A stretch of DNA of 64,000 nucleotides from Candidatus Microthrix parvicella Bio17-1 (GTDB lineage Bacteria; Actinomycetota; Acidimicrobiia; Acidimicrobiales; Microtrichaceae): assembly GCF_000299415.1 (NCBI RefSeq), contig NZ_AMPG01000001.1, positions 62,001-126,000 of the forward strand. Reading direction: 5' to 3'. The notes beneath the pieces were generated by a model that did not search any database, was not told the origin of the DNA, and was given only the letters and a program-made list of their open reading frames with translations. The translations under genes were made by a program, and so were the position numbers. Below are positions 41,284 through 51,645 of this stretch, in pieces. Positions within the stretch are counted from its first letter, which is position 1. Every line of letters begins with the position of its first letter.

Positions 41284-42255
41284 ATGCGCTTATTGCCCCT
41301 CGGCACGGGAGCCGGCCGACCAACCCGGGACCGATACACCTCGGCCAGCCTGCTGGAGATTCCGCACCCGAACCGACCACGGGTGAGGGTGCTGGTCGAC
41401 TGCGGCGAAGCAGCCCAGCATCGCCTGTTTGCCGCCAGGATCCCGCCCAACTCGATCGACGCGGTGTGTTGTACCCACCTGCACGGCGATCACGTCCTCG
41501 GCCTGCCCGGCCTGCTCGGCACGATGGGCATGGACGACCGCCGACGCCCGTTGCGCCTCATCGGCCCCACGGGCCTGTCCGACCTGATCGATGGACTGGC
41601 CGCGACCCCGGCGCTGACGATCACCATTCCCCTCGAACTCGAGGAGCACGACCCTGCGGTGTTGTCCGGCCAGGCACTGACGCACCTCACACCGATCTCC
41701 GAGGTCTCCGTGGCGATCGCGCCACTCGACCATCGGGTGCCAACAATCGGGTTCCGTTTCGAGGCGCCCGATGCTCCGGGAAGCCTCGACGTTGCGCGTC
41801 TCGAACAGCTCGGCGTACCGCATGGCCCACTGCTCGGACGCCTCCAACGCGGCGAACCGGTCAGCGCGCCGGATGGATCCACCATTTGGGCGTCCGACGT
41901 CACCGGGCCCGTCAGAGCGGGGTCATCGGTGGCATTCGCCTACGACACCCGTCCATGCGAGGGCGCCCGCGCCCTGGCCGCGGGCGTCGACCTGCTGGTC
42001 CACGAGGCAACCTTCGCCCGGACCGACGCATCACTGGCCGACAAACATGGGCATTCGACCGCACTCGACGCTGCCCACCTAGCCGAGGCGGCACACGCCA
42101 AACGCCTGCTGCTCACCCACTTTTCGTCGCGCTACGACACCATCGACGGGCTCCTTGACGAGGCCCAAGCCCGGTTTCCGGAAACCAGCGTTGCGCAGGA
42201 ACTCCTCTGGGTCGACGTGATCCGACCGGGCGGCTCAACCGTTGCCGAGGGGTAG
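41284..42255 (+). CDS. rnz: Ribonuclease Z
   Basis: The 323-residue metallo-beta-lactamase-fold endonuclease is for tRNA 3' maturation. The metal motif HLHGDH is at residues 65-70 in CTHLHGDHVLGLPGLL. Later motifs are VHEATF, the GHSTALDAAHLAEAA segment and LLLTHFSSRY, all in the RNase Z order. The ATG at 41284 starts directly at the first strand (RLLPLGTGAG). The stop overlaps the glutaminase start by one base. Confidence 0.93.
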   Translation: MRLLPLGTGAGRPTRDRYTSASLLEIPHPNRPRVRVLVDCGEAAQHRLFAARIPPNSIDAVCCTHLHGDHVLGLPGLLGTMGMDDRRRPLRLIGPTGLSDLIDGLAATPALTITIPLELEEHDPAVLSGQALTHLTPISEVSVAIAPLDHRVPTIGFRFEAPDAPGSLDVARLEQLGVPHGPLLGRLQRGEPVSAPDGSTIWASDVTGPVRAGSSVAFAYDTRPCEGARALAAGVDLLVHEATFARTDASLADKHGHSTALDAAHLAEAAHAKRLLLTHFSSRYDTIDGLLDEAQARFPETSVAQELLWVDVIRPGGSTVAEG

Positions 42256-43532
42256 TGTCCGCCACCGTGTTGACCCCAGTGACACCCACCACCGCGTCGG
42301 CGCGCCCCCAGCCCGATCTGCCCGACCATGCCGCCGACCACATCAGTGCCGGCCTCGCCGACCTCCTGATCACCGCGTGCAGGCAGCACGGCGGCCGGGT
42401 GGCCGACTACATACCGGAGTTGGCCACCGCCGACCCAAACCGGTTCGGCATCGCGATGACCAGCGTGCTGGGTCGCAGCTATCGAGCCGGTGACCATACG
42501 GCGTTCAGCATCCAGTCGATCTCAAAGCCGTTCGTGTACGCCATGGTGCTCGATGCGCTCGGGCTTGAGGAGGTGGCGAACAACGTCGGTTTCGAACCAA
42601 GCGGCGAGCCGTTCAACGCCATCAGCCTGGAACCCGACACCGGCCGTCCGGACAACCCGATGATCAACGCCGGCGCCATCGTGATCAGCTCGATGGTGCC
42701 TGGCGCCGACGTCGAGCACCAGGGTCACAACGTGCAGGCGGTCCTGTCGGCCTTCGCAGGGCGAGACCTGCACCTCGACGATGCCGTACTGGCGTCGGAG
42801 ACGGCCACCGGCGACCGAAATCGGGCACTTGCCTACCTGGCCCTGGCCGCAGGTCGTCTGGCCACCCCGGTCGACGACGCCATCGAGGTCTATTTCCGGC
42901 AATGCTCGCTTGAGGTGACCGTGGAGGATCTGGCGATCATGGGATCCACGCTCGCCCACGGCGGCATCAACCCGGTGACCGGCGACCGGGTGGTCAGCGA
43001 ACCCGCGGCCCGCCACACCCTGTCGATGATGACCAGCTGCGGCATGTACGACTACTCCGGTGAATGGATGGTGCGGGTGGGGCTGCCCGCCAAGAGCGGA
43101 GTGGGTGGCGGCATCGTGGCGATTCTGCCCGGCCAGTTCGGCATCGGCGTACACAGCGCCCCGCTGGACCAGCGCGGCAACAGCGTCCGGGGGGTCGAGG
43201 CCCTGACCGAACTGTCGGACCACTTCGGCATGCACCTCCTGCGCCACCCCAGGTCGCCGCTGTCGCCCATCGCTGAGACCAGCGACGTTGACGGGGTCCA
43301 CACGGTGATCGTGCGCGGGGAACTGGACTTCGTGTCCACGGAACAGTTGGTGCACCACCTCACCGATCACTGTGCCTCCGCAACGCCGGGCACCGTTCGG
43401 GTGGACCTCTCGGCCGTCACCCGGGCCCGACCGATCACCGGTCGGCTGCTGAACGCAACCGCCGACGACCTCAGGGTGGTCGGCTGGGAGTTCCAGATGC
43501 TGGACTCTGCCTGCCTGCTCAGCCCCGCCTGA
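42255..43532 (+). CDS. glsA: Glutaminase A with C-terminal STAS domain
   Basis: The 425-residue protein. Residues 30-320 are a serine-dependent glutaminase: SIQSISKPFVYAMVL with SxxK at 88-91, EPSGEPFNAISLE, NPMINAGAI, TGDRNRALAYLA, MTSCGMYDYSGEW and the KSGVGGGI loop. It hydrolyses glutamine to glutamate and ammonia. Residues about 335-420 form a STAS-type domain (GVHTVIVRGELDFVSTEQL, VRVDLSAVTRARPI), the fold of anti-sigma antagonists; it lacks the usual phosphorylatable Ser context I would expect. The GTG start overlaps rnz by one base (TAGTG). Confidence 0.92.
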   Translation: MSATVLTPVTPTTASARPQPDLPDHAADHISAGLADLLITACRQHGGRVADYIPELATADPNRFGIAMTSVLGRSYRAGDHTAFSIQSISKPFVYAMVLDALGLEEVANNVGFEPSGEPFNAISLEPDTGRPDNPMINAGAIVISSMVPGADVEHQGHNVQAVLSAFAGRDLHLDDAVLASETATGDRNRALAYLALAAGRLATPVDDAIEVYFRQCSLEVTVEDLAIMGSTLAHGGINPVTGDRVVSEPAARHTLSMMTSCGMYDYSGEWMVRVGLPAKSGVGGGIVAILPGQFGIGVHSAPLDQRGNSVRGVEALTELSDHFGMHLLRHPRSPLSPIAETSDVDGVHTVIVRGELDFVSTEQLVHHLTDHCASATPGTVRVDLSAVTRARPITGRLLNATADDLRVVGWEFQMLDSACLLSPA

Positions 43533-43557
43533 GGCCTGCCGCCTACGGGCGGCCGGC

Positions 43558-43604
43558 CGAATATGTGAGACCGTTCGAATATGTGAGGCCGGCCGAATAT
43601 GTGA
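43558..43604 (+). repeat. Non-coding triplicate of an 11-bp motif at exact 18-bp period
   Basis: CGAATATGTGA occurs at 43558, 43576 and 43594, each 18 bp apart, with similar flanks (GRCCGK). It fills most of the 108-bp gap between glsA and mgtE. Spacing of nearly two helical turns would put the copies on similar faces of the DNA; an operator array or a repeat birth are both possible. Confidence 0.85.
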
Positions 43605-43640
43605 TGGTGGAGGGCAACATCAGTCCCAACCCGCCCAGGA

Positions 43641-45002
43641 ATGGCCGCCTCATTGCCGAACGACCCCGCCACTGCCCACGTTCCGATCGCCTCGTTGGTG
43701 CGCTCGGAGGACACCCAGGCCCTGAGCGATCACCTGGCCACGATGGGAATGCGCGACCTCGTCGCCGAGCTGGCCCGGCTGGACGACGACGCGATGGGCG
43801 TCGCATTCAGGCTGCTCGAACGCGATCGGGCGGCCGAGGTATTCGAGGCCCTCGAGCCCACCTATCAGCAACGTCTGCTGGGCGGGCTGCGGGCCGATCG
43901 GGTGGTGCACCTGATCGAGGAACTCGACCCCGACGACCGCGTGCGCCTGCTCGACGAGGTGCCCGCCAAGGTGGCCAACCGACTTTTGGCGGCGCTGAGC
44001 CCCGAGGAACTCACGCTCACCACGACGTTGCTCGGGTACCCCGAGGAGTCGGCCGGTCGCCTGATGAGCCCGGAGTTTGTCTCGCTCCGGGCGGCGATGA
44101 CCGTCGGTGAGGCGCTGGCCAAGATCCGCACCGATGGGGTCGACGCAGAAACGATCTACGCACTGCCCGTGCTCGACGACGAGCGTCACCTGATCGGCGT
44201 CACCGGGTTGCGAGCGCTGGTGGTGACCGATCGGGACAACCTGGTCGGCGACCTGATGAACACCGACGTCAAGTTCGTGTCCACCCACGCGGACCAGGAG
44301 GTGGCAGCCCGGCTGGTCAGCACCGAGGGGTTGATCGCCCTGCCGGTGGTCGACGCCGAGCAGCGTCTGGTGGGCGTGCTGACCGTCGATGACGCCATGG
44401 ACGTGCTCGCGGCCGAAGAAAGCGAGGACGCGGCCCTTCAGGGAGCCCGCACCCCGGCAAAGACGCCATATCTGGCAATGTCGGTCGTGAGCATTGCCCG
44501 CACTCGCGCCCTCTGGCTGCTGGTGCTGATCGTGGCTGCCGCGTTGACCGTGAACGTCTTGCAGGTCTTCGAGGATTCGCTGGCTCAGGTGGTGGCCCTG
44601 GCGCTGTTCATTCCGCTCCTCATCGACACCGGCGGCAACTGCGGGTCCCAGGCCTCCACGTCGATGGTGCGCGCGCTGGCCGTCGCCGACGTGCGCCCCG
44701 AGGACGTGCGGCGTGTCGTCTGGCGGGAGGCCCGGGTGGGGTTGATGCTCGGGTTGATGCTCGGCGCGGCGGCCTTCGTCCCGGTGGCGCTGATCTGGGA
44801 ACCCAACCTGGCCCTCGTCGTCGCTGCCACGCTCGTGTCGATCTGCACCTGGGCGACGATGGCCGGCGCAGCGTTGCCCTTCGTCGCCCGACGGCTTGGC
44901 ATCGACCCGGCGGTCGTCTCGGCGCCGCTGATCACCACGCTGGTCGACGCGTCGGGGCTGCTGATCTACTTCGGGTTCGCCAACCTGATCCTCAACATCT
45001 GA
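43641..45002 (+). CDS. mgtE: Magnesium transporter MgtE
   Basis: The 453-residue transporter has an N-terminal helical superhelix (DLVAELARLDDDAMGVAFRL repeats, 40-130), two CBS domains (about 135-255, ALPVLDDERHLIGVTGLRAL) and five TM helices. The channel signature is in LLIDTGGNCGSQASTS (about 329-344). CBS domains gate the channel by Mg2+. The ATG at 43641 is used; no strong ribosome site. No M-box riboswitch is evident in the short upstream gap. Confidence 0.95.
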   Translation: MAASLPNDPATAHVPIASLVRSEDTQALSDHLATMGMRDLVAELARLDDDAMGVAFRLLERDRAAEVFEALEPTYQQRLLGGLRADRVVHLIEELDPDDRVRLLDEVPAKVANRLLAALSPEELTLTTTLLGYPEESAGRLMSPEFVSLRAAMTVGEALAKIRTDGVDAETIYALPVLDDERHLIGVTGLRALVVTDRDNLVGDLMNTDVKFVSTHADQEVAARLVSTEGLIALPVVDAEQRLVGVLTVDDAMDVLAAEESEDAALQGARTPAKTPYLAMSVVSIARTRALWLLVLIVAAALTVNVLQVFEDSLAQVVALALFIPLLIDTGGNCGSQASTSMVRALAVADVRPEDVRRVVWREARVGLMLGLMLGAAAFVPVALIWEPNLALVVAATLVSICTWATMAGAALPFVARRLGIDPAVVSAPLITTLVDASGLLIYFGFANLILNI

Positions 45003-45035
45003 GGGTTGTGGAACCGCTCAAGGCGGCGGCCCGAG

Positions 45036-45506
45036 TCAGCCGCCGAGTTGCGATTGGAGATATCGCTCGATGCCGATGTCGCCGATTGCGTGCAACTGGG
45101 TCTCGATCCAATCGAGATGCTCCTCCTCGCCGACCACGAGGTCATCGAGCAACTCCCGGGTGCCGGGGTCGCCCTCTGCCGACGCAAGCGCCGAGCCGCG
45201 TCGGTACATCGCCACCGCAGCCTCCTCAAGCGCCTTGTCCAACTCGAACTGCTCCAGCGGGGTCTCACCCACCCTCACGCTGCCCAGGCGCTGCATGTTG
45301 GGCATGCCATCCAGCAGCAGGATGCGGTCCATCAGCTTCTCGGCGTCGCGCATCTCCTCGATCGACTCCTCGCGATACTTGCCGGCCAGGCGGTGCCAAC
45401 CCCAGCTCTCACACAGCTTGGCGTGGGCGAAGTACTGGTTGATGGCAGTGAGCTCGGCGGTCAGCGCCTCGTTCAGGAACTCGATGATCTGCGGGGAACC
45501 CTTCAT
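45036..45506 (-). CDS. bfr: Bacterioferritin
   Basis: The 156-residue, 24-mer-forming iron store. It has ELTAINQYFAHAKL with ferroxidase E18, E51 and haem ligand M52 in IEEMRDAEKLMDRILLLDG, E94, and E127/H130 in VGEEEHLDWIETQL. The usual sixth ligand His54 is Asp here (EMRDAE in place of EMRHAE). Length is standard. The ATG at 45506 overlaps the bfd stop by 4 bp, so ferredoxin and store are made together. Confidence 0.95.
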   Translation of the reverse strand: MKGSPQIIEFLNEALTAELTAINQYFAHAKLCESWGWHRLAGKYREESIEEMRDAEKLMDRILLLDGMPNMQRLGSVRVGETPLEQFELDKALEEAAVAMYRRGSALASAEGDPGTRELLDDLVVGEEEHLDWIETQLHAIGDIGIERYLQSQLGG

Positions 45507-45730
45507 GCCGCCGACGCTACCCGATTGGGGTCGGTTGCAGACCCGAGTCTGACCGGCGTCGCCGATCTCGCCTGGCGGTCGGCCAGCAGAGCTTCGATCG
45601 TCGGTCGACAGCCGCCGCAACGCCCCCCGGCTCCACACTGGGCCACCACGTCATCCACCGTCACCGGGCCGTCGGTGCACAACTCGGTGATCGTTCGATC
45701 ATTCAACGCCAGACAATGACAAACGACCAT
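45503..45730 (-). CDS. bfd: Bacterioferritin-associated [2Fe-2S] ferredoxin
   Basis: The 75-residue BFD-like protein carries CHC near residue 4-6 and CGAGGRCGGC at about 32-41, giving the four Fe-S cysteines. It delivers electrons to bacterioferritin for iron release. GGGGAG lies about ten bases before the ATG. It is first in the bfd-bfr pair; the C-terminal 25 residues are extra compared with E. coli Bfd. Confidence 0.93.
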   Translation of the reverse strand: MVVCHCLALNDRTITELCTDGPVTVDDVVAQCGAGGRCGGCRPTIEALLADRQARSATPVRLGSATDPNRVASAA

Positions 45731-45777
45731 TGATTACCAGCTCCCCGTCTCGACAAGAGGCCCCCTCCTGGAGGTCG

Positions 45778-45828
45778 CCTTACCAAGCCTATAAGGGGTT
45801 CCTAACTGAGCGCAACGATCTGTTGCGC
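45778..45828 (-). promoter_or_regulatory. bfd-bfr upstream region with two inverted repeats
   Basis: CCTTA / TAAGG arms (45778-45782, 45792-45796) form a 19-bp dyad resembling an iron-regulator (DtxR/IdeR-length) box, containing a possible -10 TAGGCT on the minus strand. A second, perfect 7-bp dyad GCGCAAC / GTTGCGC with a 5-nt loop spans 45810-45828; it could be an operator or the 3' hairpin of the preceding aspartoacylase-like gene. Confidence 0.35.
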
Positions 45829-45882
45829 GGCAGCCGGCCTCCACCTACCTCGATGCGTTTCGGCCAGACCGGCCAGGCGCTG

Positions 45883-46893
45883 CTACGAACCCGGATCGCG
45901 GGCGATGCCACGGCCTGAATCGGCGAACTCACCCAGGTGGACCAGCGCATCACCCTGGTTCACCAGCGGGTTGCGGGTGATGCCGATCACCACGCCATCG
46001 GCCCGGCTCTTGACCATCGACCGGGTATGGCCATGAGCGTCTGCCACCGTCCCGATCCGTTCGCCGGCGATCACCCGATCGCCAAGGTCCACGCTGAAAC
46101 GCACCAGTCCGCTTCGGCGGGCCCGCACCCAGGTTGAGGATCGGATCACCGGCGGCCGTCGGCGTGGCGGGTCGGGTGCATCGCGCAGCATCCCGAGGTG
46201 GGCCAGGGTGCGGCGCACCCCAAGCACCCCCACCTCCACCGGGTACTCGGCGTACCGCAGGGCCTCGCCGGCTTCGAGCAGCAACACGGGGATACCCCGT
46301 TTGGTGCAGGCATCGCGCAGCGAACCCGGACGCAGCCTGGAGTGCATGATCACCGGCGGCGCAAACGCCTTCGCCATGGCCAGCGTCACCGGATCGTCGG
46401 TGTTGCAGCGGATCTGCGGCAGGTTCTCGCGGTGGTTCGACCCCGTGTGCAGATCGAGTCCGACGTCGCAACGAGACACGATCTCGGTCATGAAGAGGTG
46501 TGCCAGGCGGCTGGCCAGGGAGCCCCTCGGTGACCCGGGAAAGGAACGGTTGAGGTCGCGACGGTCAGGTGTGTAGCGGCTCTGTGCGAGAAACCCGGGC
46601 ACGTTGACCACCGGCACGGCGAGCACCGTGCCCGACAGGCGTCGCGGGTCGATGCCCCGCATCACCTGCCGGATGATCTCGACACCCACCAACTCATCGC
46701 CGTGAACCGCCGCCGACAACCAAACCGTCGGCCCGGGTCGGGCTCCGCACAGGACCACGACCGGCAACGACATCCACGACCGCGTGGGCAGACGGGCCAC
46801 CGGCAACTCGATCGACGCTCGACGTCCTGGAAGCACCGTGACGCCACCCAGTTCGACGGGGTCGTTCTTTGGCACTCGTTCGCGAGGCGCCAT
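45883..46893 (-). CDS. Succinylglutamate desuccinylase/aspartoacylase-family (M14-like) enzyme
   Basis: The 336-residue zinc carboxypeptidase-fold protein. Metal ligands: HGDE in WLSAAVHGDELVGVEII and His in VGLDLHTGSNHRENLP; RRDLNRSFPG is the substrate-binding Arg-Asn-Arg block, and VLLLEAGE supplies the catalytic Glu. The C-terminal 80 residues are a barrel-like domain (VRFSVDLGDRVIAGERIG). Family members next to rimK are thought to trim amino-acid tags. The ATG at 46893 follows rimK by 19 bp; an upstream frame overlaps rimK. Confidence 0.88.
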   Translation of the reverse strand: MAPRERVPKNDPVELGGVTVLPGRRASIELPVARLPTRSWMSLPVVVLCGARPGPTVWLSAAVHGDELVGVEIIRQVMRGIDPRRLSGTVLAVPVVNVPGFLAQSRYTPDRRDLNRSFPGSPRGSLASRLAHLFMTEIVSRCDVGLDLHTGSNHRENLPQIRCNTDDPVTLAMAKAFAPPVIMHSRLRPGSLRDACTKRGIPVLLLEAGEALRYAEYPVEVGVLGVRRTLAHLGMLRDAPDPPRRRPPVIRSSTWVRARRSGLVRFSVDLGDRVIAGERIGTVADAHGHTRSMVKSRADGVVIGITRNPLVNQGDALVHLGEFADSGRGIARDPGS

Positions 46894-46912
46894 CGTCGTC
46901 GTCCGGCTCAGC

Positions 46913-47824
46913 TCAGGTGCTGGAACGGCGAGGCCGCTTCGTCGCCGCCGCCGGCTGATTCTTTTCAACGTAGGCGATGATCTTGCCCGCCACGTCGATG
47001 TTGGTCGCCTGCTCGATGCCCTCCAGGCCGGGCGACGAGTTCACCTCCATCACCACCGGCCCGTGGTTGGACCGAAGCAGGTCCACCCCGGCCACCGCCA
47101 AGCCGGTGATCTTGGCCGCCCGTGACGCCGTCGAGCGCTCCTCGGGGGTCAGCTTGATCACTTCGGCCGATCCGCCACGGTGCAGGTTGGAGCGAAACTC
47201 CCCTGGCGGACCCTGTCTGCGCATGGATGCCACCACACGGCCGCCCACCACCAGCGCCCGGATATCGGCACCCTTGGCCTCCTTGATGAACTCCTGCACC
47301 AGAATATTCGCGTCCAACTGCCGGAACGCACCGATCACAGATTCGGCGGCCTTCTTGGTCTCGGCCAGCACCACGCCCATGCCTTGAGTGCCCTCGAGCA
47401 ACTTCACCACCACCGGAGCGCCGCCCACCGTCTCCAAGAGCCCTTCGATGTCCTTGGTCGAGTGGGCGAAGCCGGTGACCGGCAGGCCGATACCGCCCTG
47501 GCTGAGCAGCTGCAGGGATCGCAGTTTGTCACGGCTGCGGCTGATCGCCTGGCTGCCATTGACCGAGAACACCTTCATCATCTCGAACTGCCGCACGACC
47601 GCGGTGCCATAAAAGGTGTGGCTGGCACCGATGCGGGGCACGACGGCGTCGAAGCCCTCCAGCTCGCTCCCCTGATAGATGATCTGAGGTCGGTGGGCCG
47701 TGATGTTCATGTAGCAACGGAGGTAATCGACGACCCTGGCGTCGTGACCTCGCTCGGCGGCTGCTTCCTTCAATCGATTCGTCGAGTACAGGTTGGAATT
47801 GCGGGACAGGATGGCGATCTTCAT
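46913..47824 (-). CDS. rimK: RimK-family ATP-grasp ligase
   Basis: The 303-residue ATP-grasp enzyme adds glutamates to the C-terminus of ribosomal protein S6 in E. coli. The opening [55 protein letters not shown] (ATP loop) and [19 protein letters not shown] with SSPGLEGIE are all close to RimK. The ATG at 47824 starts the conserved domain; the longer upstream frame is not coding. It is divergent from argG and followed by the aspartoacylase-like gene. Confidence 0.93.
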   Translation of the reverse strand: MKIAILSRNSNLYSTNRLKEAAAERGHDARVVDYLRCYMNITAHRPQIIYQGSELEGFDAVVPRIGASHTFYGTAVVRQFEMMKVFSVNGSQAISRSRDKLRSLQLLSQGGIGLPVTGFAHSTKDIEGLLETVGGAPVVVKLLEGTQGMGVVLAETKKAAESVIGAFRQLDANILVQEFIKEAKGADIRALVVGGRVVASMRRQGPPGEFRSNLHRGGSAEVIKLTPEERSTASRAAKITGLAVAGVDLLRSNHGPVVMEVNSSPGLEGIEQATNIDVAGKIIAYVEKNQPAAATKRPRRSST

Positions 47825-47903
47825 GTGCGGCCTTGAAAGCGTCGAAGGGCAAAGCGAGCGGTGGCTGAGAGCCCGGCGCACCCTATCGGCTTCGATGGCG
47901 TGA

Positions 47904-49397
<1,494 letters not shown>

Positions 49398-49403
49398 GAC
49401 GGT

Positions 49404-50045
49404 TCAGGTGTCGGCCACCACCGAGGGCGCGTCGGCAAGAAAGCTGCGCCCCGGGTGCACCAGAAAGCGCTGCCGGAGAGCGGTGCGCCCCAACAACAGC
49501 GGGTAGCCCATCGTCCCCCGTTCGGCCAGGGTCACCTCGGCCCTCCAGCGGTGTCCGCCCAGCTCGATCTTGGTGCGGATAACCGGGCGAAGCTCCTCGG
49601 CCCCATTGGATGACCGGATCACCCGATCCCCAACCCACAACGCACGAGCCGGACCCTCGGGTACCACCAATGGAACCGAAGTGGAGGTGACCCCGGCCGG
49701 CCGTTGCCCGGCTGCGGCGTCGGCCGCCGGCGGCTTCCGAGCCGGCTCGGGCGGGTCGGCTCCGGCGTCCTCCTCGGGGGCAAGCAACTCGAAACTCAAC
49801 CAGATACGGCCCCTGCGATCGGCGGAGCGGTTGAGCACTCGGGCGTGCAGCGCAGAGGTGCGCGCGCCCGTATCCAGCTTGGCCACCAGACCCCTCACCT
49901 TCAAACCGGGCAGGTTGATGTGCTCGCGCCAGCCGGCGATCCAGGCATCCCGCACCGAGCCGTTTGGCCGGATCAACCGCAGCTCGGACTCCGGCACCAC
50001 GTCGGTACCTGTTTGGATTCCCGACCCGCTGGGAGGGTCGTTCAC
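49404..50045 (-). CDS. rimB: RimB-like retropepsin-type protease (ATP-dependent zinc protease family)
   Basis: The 213-residue protein. The core is an aspartyl-protease-like barrel: LKVRGLVAKLDTGARTSALH with Asp-Thr-Gly-Ala at 58-61, then RPVIRTKIELGG, VTLAERGTMGYPLLLGRTAL and VHPGRSFL. Such proteins accompany RimK and are called RimB. An Ala/Pro/Glu-rich insert (about 88-120) splits the barrel. The GTG at 50045 overlaps the argR stop (GTGA), so it is co-translated with the arg operon, while rimK lies on the other side of argG. It is convergent with argG, 6 bp apart. Confidence 0.87.
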   Translation of the reverse strand: MNDPPSGSGIQTGTDVVPESELRLIRPNGSVRDAWIAGWREHINLPGLKVRGLVAKLDTGARTSALHARVLNRSADRRGRIWLSFELLAPEEDAGADPPEPARKPPAADAAAGQRPAGVTSTSVPLVVPEGPARALWVGDRVIRSSNGAEELRPVIRTKIELGGHRWRAEVTLAERGTMGYPLLLGRTALRQRFLVHPGRSFLADAPSVVADT

Positions 50046-50590
50046 CGTCGCCCCGGCGGGGCGATGAACCCGGTTGGGTTCACGGTTGGGCCGGGTCGGG
50101 ATCCACCACCCTCCAGCCCGGCGAGTTCGGCGATCGACCCGGCCACTGCGGCGCCGCCCGGATCCTCGGCTGCGATCACCAGCAGCGTGTCGTCGCCCGC
50201 CACCGTTCCCAGCACGCCGGCGAGGCCCGAGCGGTCCAAGGCGGATCCCACCACATGGGCACAACCGGGCGGGGTGGCCAGCACCACCAGTTCCCCGCTG
50301 CGGGCCACCTCCACCACCCACTCACCCAGCACGCGTCGCAGGTGATCGACTGGAGCCAGCTGATCTCGGGGCAGTTCGGGGATCACGTAGGCCGCATCGC
50401 CGCCTGGAATCCGCACCTTGACCGCACCCAGCTCGTCCAGGTCGCGACTGACCGTGGACGGATTGACGTCGATGCCGTCCCCGGTCAACAGCTCGGCCAG
50501 GTGCGCCTGACTGGTCACGCGCACGTCGCTCAGGAGCAACGCAATGCGATGCTGCCGCTGATGCTTCGACAACGCCTTGGGCTCACCCAC
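50042..50590 (-). CDS. argR: Arginine repressor
   Basis: The 182-residue repressor. Winged-helix DNA-binding domain at the N-terminus (SKHQRQHRIALLLSDVRVTS, NPSTVSRDLDELGAVKVR) and an arginine-binding oligomerisation domain at the C-terminus (VVLATPPGCAHVVGSALDRS, VAGDDTLLVIAAEDP). The tail is longer than usual by about 20 residues and Gly/Pro-rich. It overlaps argF by 8 bp. It should bind the palindrome between argB and argC. Confidence 0.94.
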   Translation of the reverse strand: MGEPKALSKHQRQHRIALLLSDVRVTSQAHLAELLTGDGIDVNPSTVSRDLDELGAVKVRIPGGDAAYVIPELPRDQLAPVDHLRRVLGEWVVEVARSGELVVLATPPGCAHVVGSALDRSGLAGVLGTVAGDDTLLVIAAEDPGGAAVAGSIAELAGLEGGGSRPGPTVNPTGFIAPPGRR

Positions 50591-51575
50591 CGGACCGCCC
50601 CGCCAGGTTCAGGGACAGGTCTCCGTTGCCCGAGGTTGAGGTTCGTGATCCGTCCGTTCGCTCGACCAACCACCAGATCAGCCCCCGAGCGGCGTGCATG
50701 CGGTTCTCGGCCTGGTCAAACACCCGACTGCGGGGCCCGTCGAGCGCCGCATCGGTCACCTCCTCGCCACGGTGGGCCGGCAGACAATGCAACAGGATGG
50801 CATCGGGGTGGGCCGCGTCGAGCAACGCCTCGGTCACCTGAAATTGAGCAAATGCCACGCGACGACGTTGCGCCTCGTCCTCCTGGCCCATCGACGTCCA
50901 GGTGTCGGTGTAGATGGCGTGCGCCCCGGCCACCGCCTCGACCGGACGGTTCACCACGGTGACGTTGGCGCCCGCACCGACGGCCCGAGCCAACTCCTCA
51001 TCATCAAACCGATAGCCGTCCGGCCCACACATCCGCACGGAGTAGCCCGCCAACGCCGAGCCCTCAATCAACGATCGCGCCACGTTGTTGGCATCGCCCA
51101 CCCAAGCCACCTCCAGGCCTTCCAACGTGTTGAACTCGGCCTGGAGGGTCAGCAGGTCGGCCAGGATCTGAATGGGGTGTCCGTCGTCGGTCAGCAGGTT
51201 CACCACCGGCACCTGCGACCATTCGGCCAGATCGGTCAGCGTCTTGTGTGCGAACGTGCGGGCACCCAGCACGGCGAAGTAGCGCGACAACACCCGGGCC
51301 ACATCGCGGATCGCCTCGCGCTCACCCAGGCCGATCTCATCGGGCCGAATCGTCACCGGATGCCCTCCGAGTTGCACCACCGCCATTTCGGTGGAGTTGC
51401 GAGTGCGGGCCGACGGCTTCTCAAAGATCAGTCCTGCACCCCGTCCCTTCAAGAGCTCCGCCGGCGGATTGGGGTCGGCCGAACGAGCGAGCACATCGGC
51501 CAGGTCGGCCACCGTCAGGTCGGTCAACGACAAGAAGTGAGCCACTGCGCCATTGACGGGCGTTGCATCGGTCAT
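50583..51575 (-). CDS. argF: Ornithine carbamoyltransferase
   Basis: The 330-residue enzyme forms citrulline. It has the carbamoyl-phosphate motif EKPSARTRNSTEMAVVQLGG, DVARVLSRYFAVLGARTF, PVVNLLTDDGHPIQILADLL, EVAWVGDANNVARS and LLHCLPAHRGEEVTDAALDG. The ATG at 51575 starts just before the conserved FLSLTDLT. It lies 70 bp after argD and overlaps argR by 8 bp. Confidence 0.96.
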   Translation of the reverse strand: MTDATPVNGAVAHFLSLTDLTVADLADVLARSADPNPPAELLKGRGAGLIFEKPSARTRNSTEMAVVQLGGHPVTIRPDEIGLGEREAIRDVARVLSRYFAVLGARTFAHKTLTDLAEWSQVPVVNLLTDDGHPIQILADLLTLQAEFNTLEGLEVAWVGDANNVARSLIEGSALAGYSVRMCGPDGYRFDDEELARAVGAGANVTVVNRPVEAVAGAHAIYTDTWTSMGQEDEAQRRRVAFAQFQVTEALLDAAHPDAILLHCLPAHRGEEVTDAALDGPRSRVFDQAENRMHAARGLIWWLVERTDGSRTSTSGNGDLSLNLAGRSGG

Positions 51576-51645
51576 GTGTGGATCCAATCGATCGAGTCCG
51601 GGAAGGCTGGGATCTGGAAGGTCGGGGGCAAGGTTCCGGCGTCCA

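Noticed and set aside
41201-41386. Small plus-strand ORF before rnz
   Set aside because: Overlaps rnz in another frame, no ribosome site and no family resemblance.
43558-43604. CRISPR or att repeats
   Set aside because: Only three 11-bp motifs with 7-bp gaps; no integrase or cas gene nearby.
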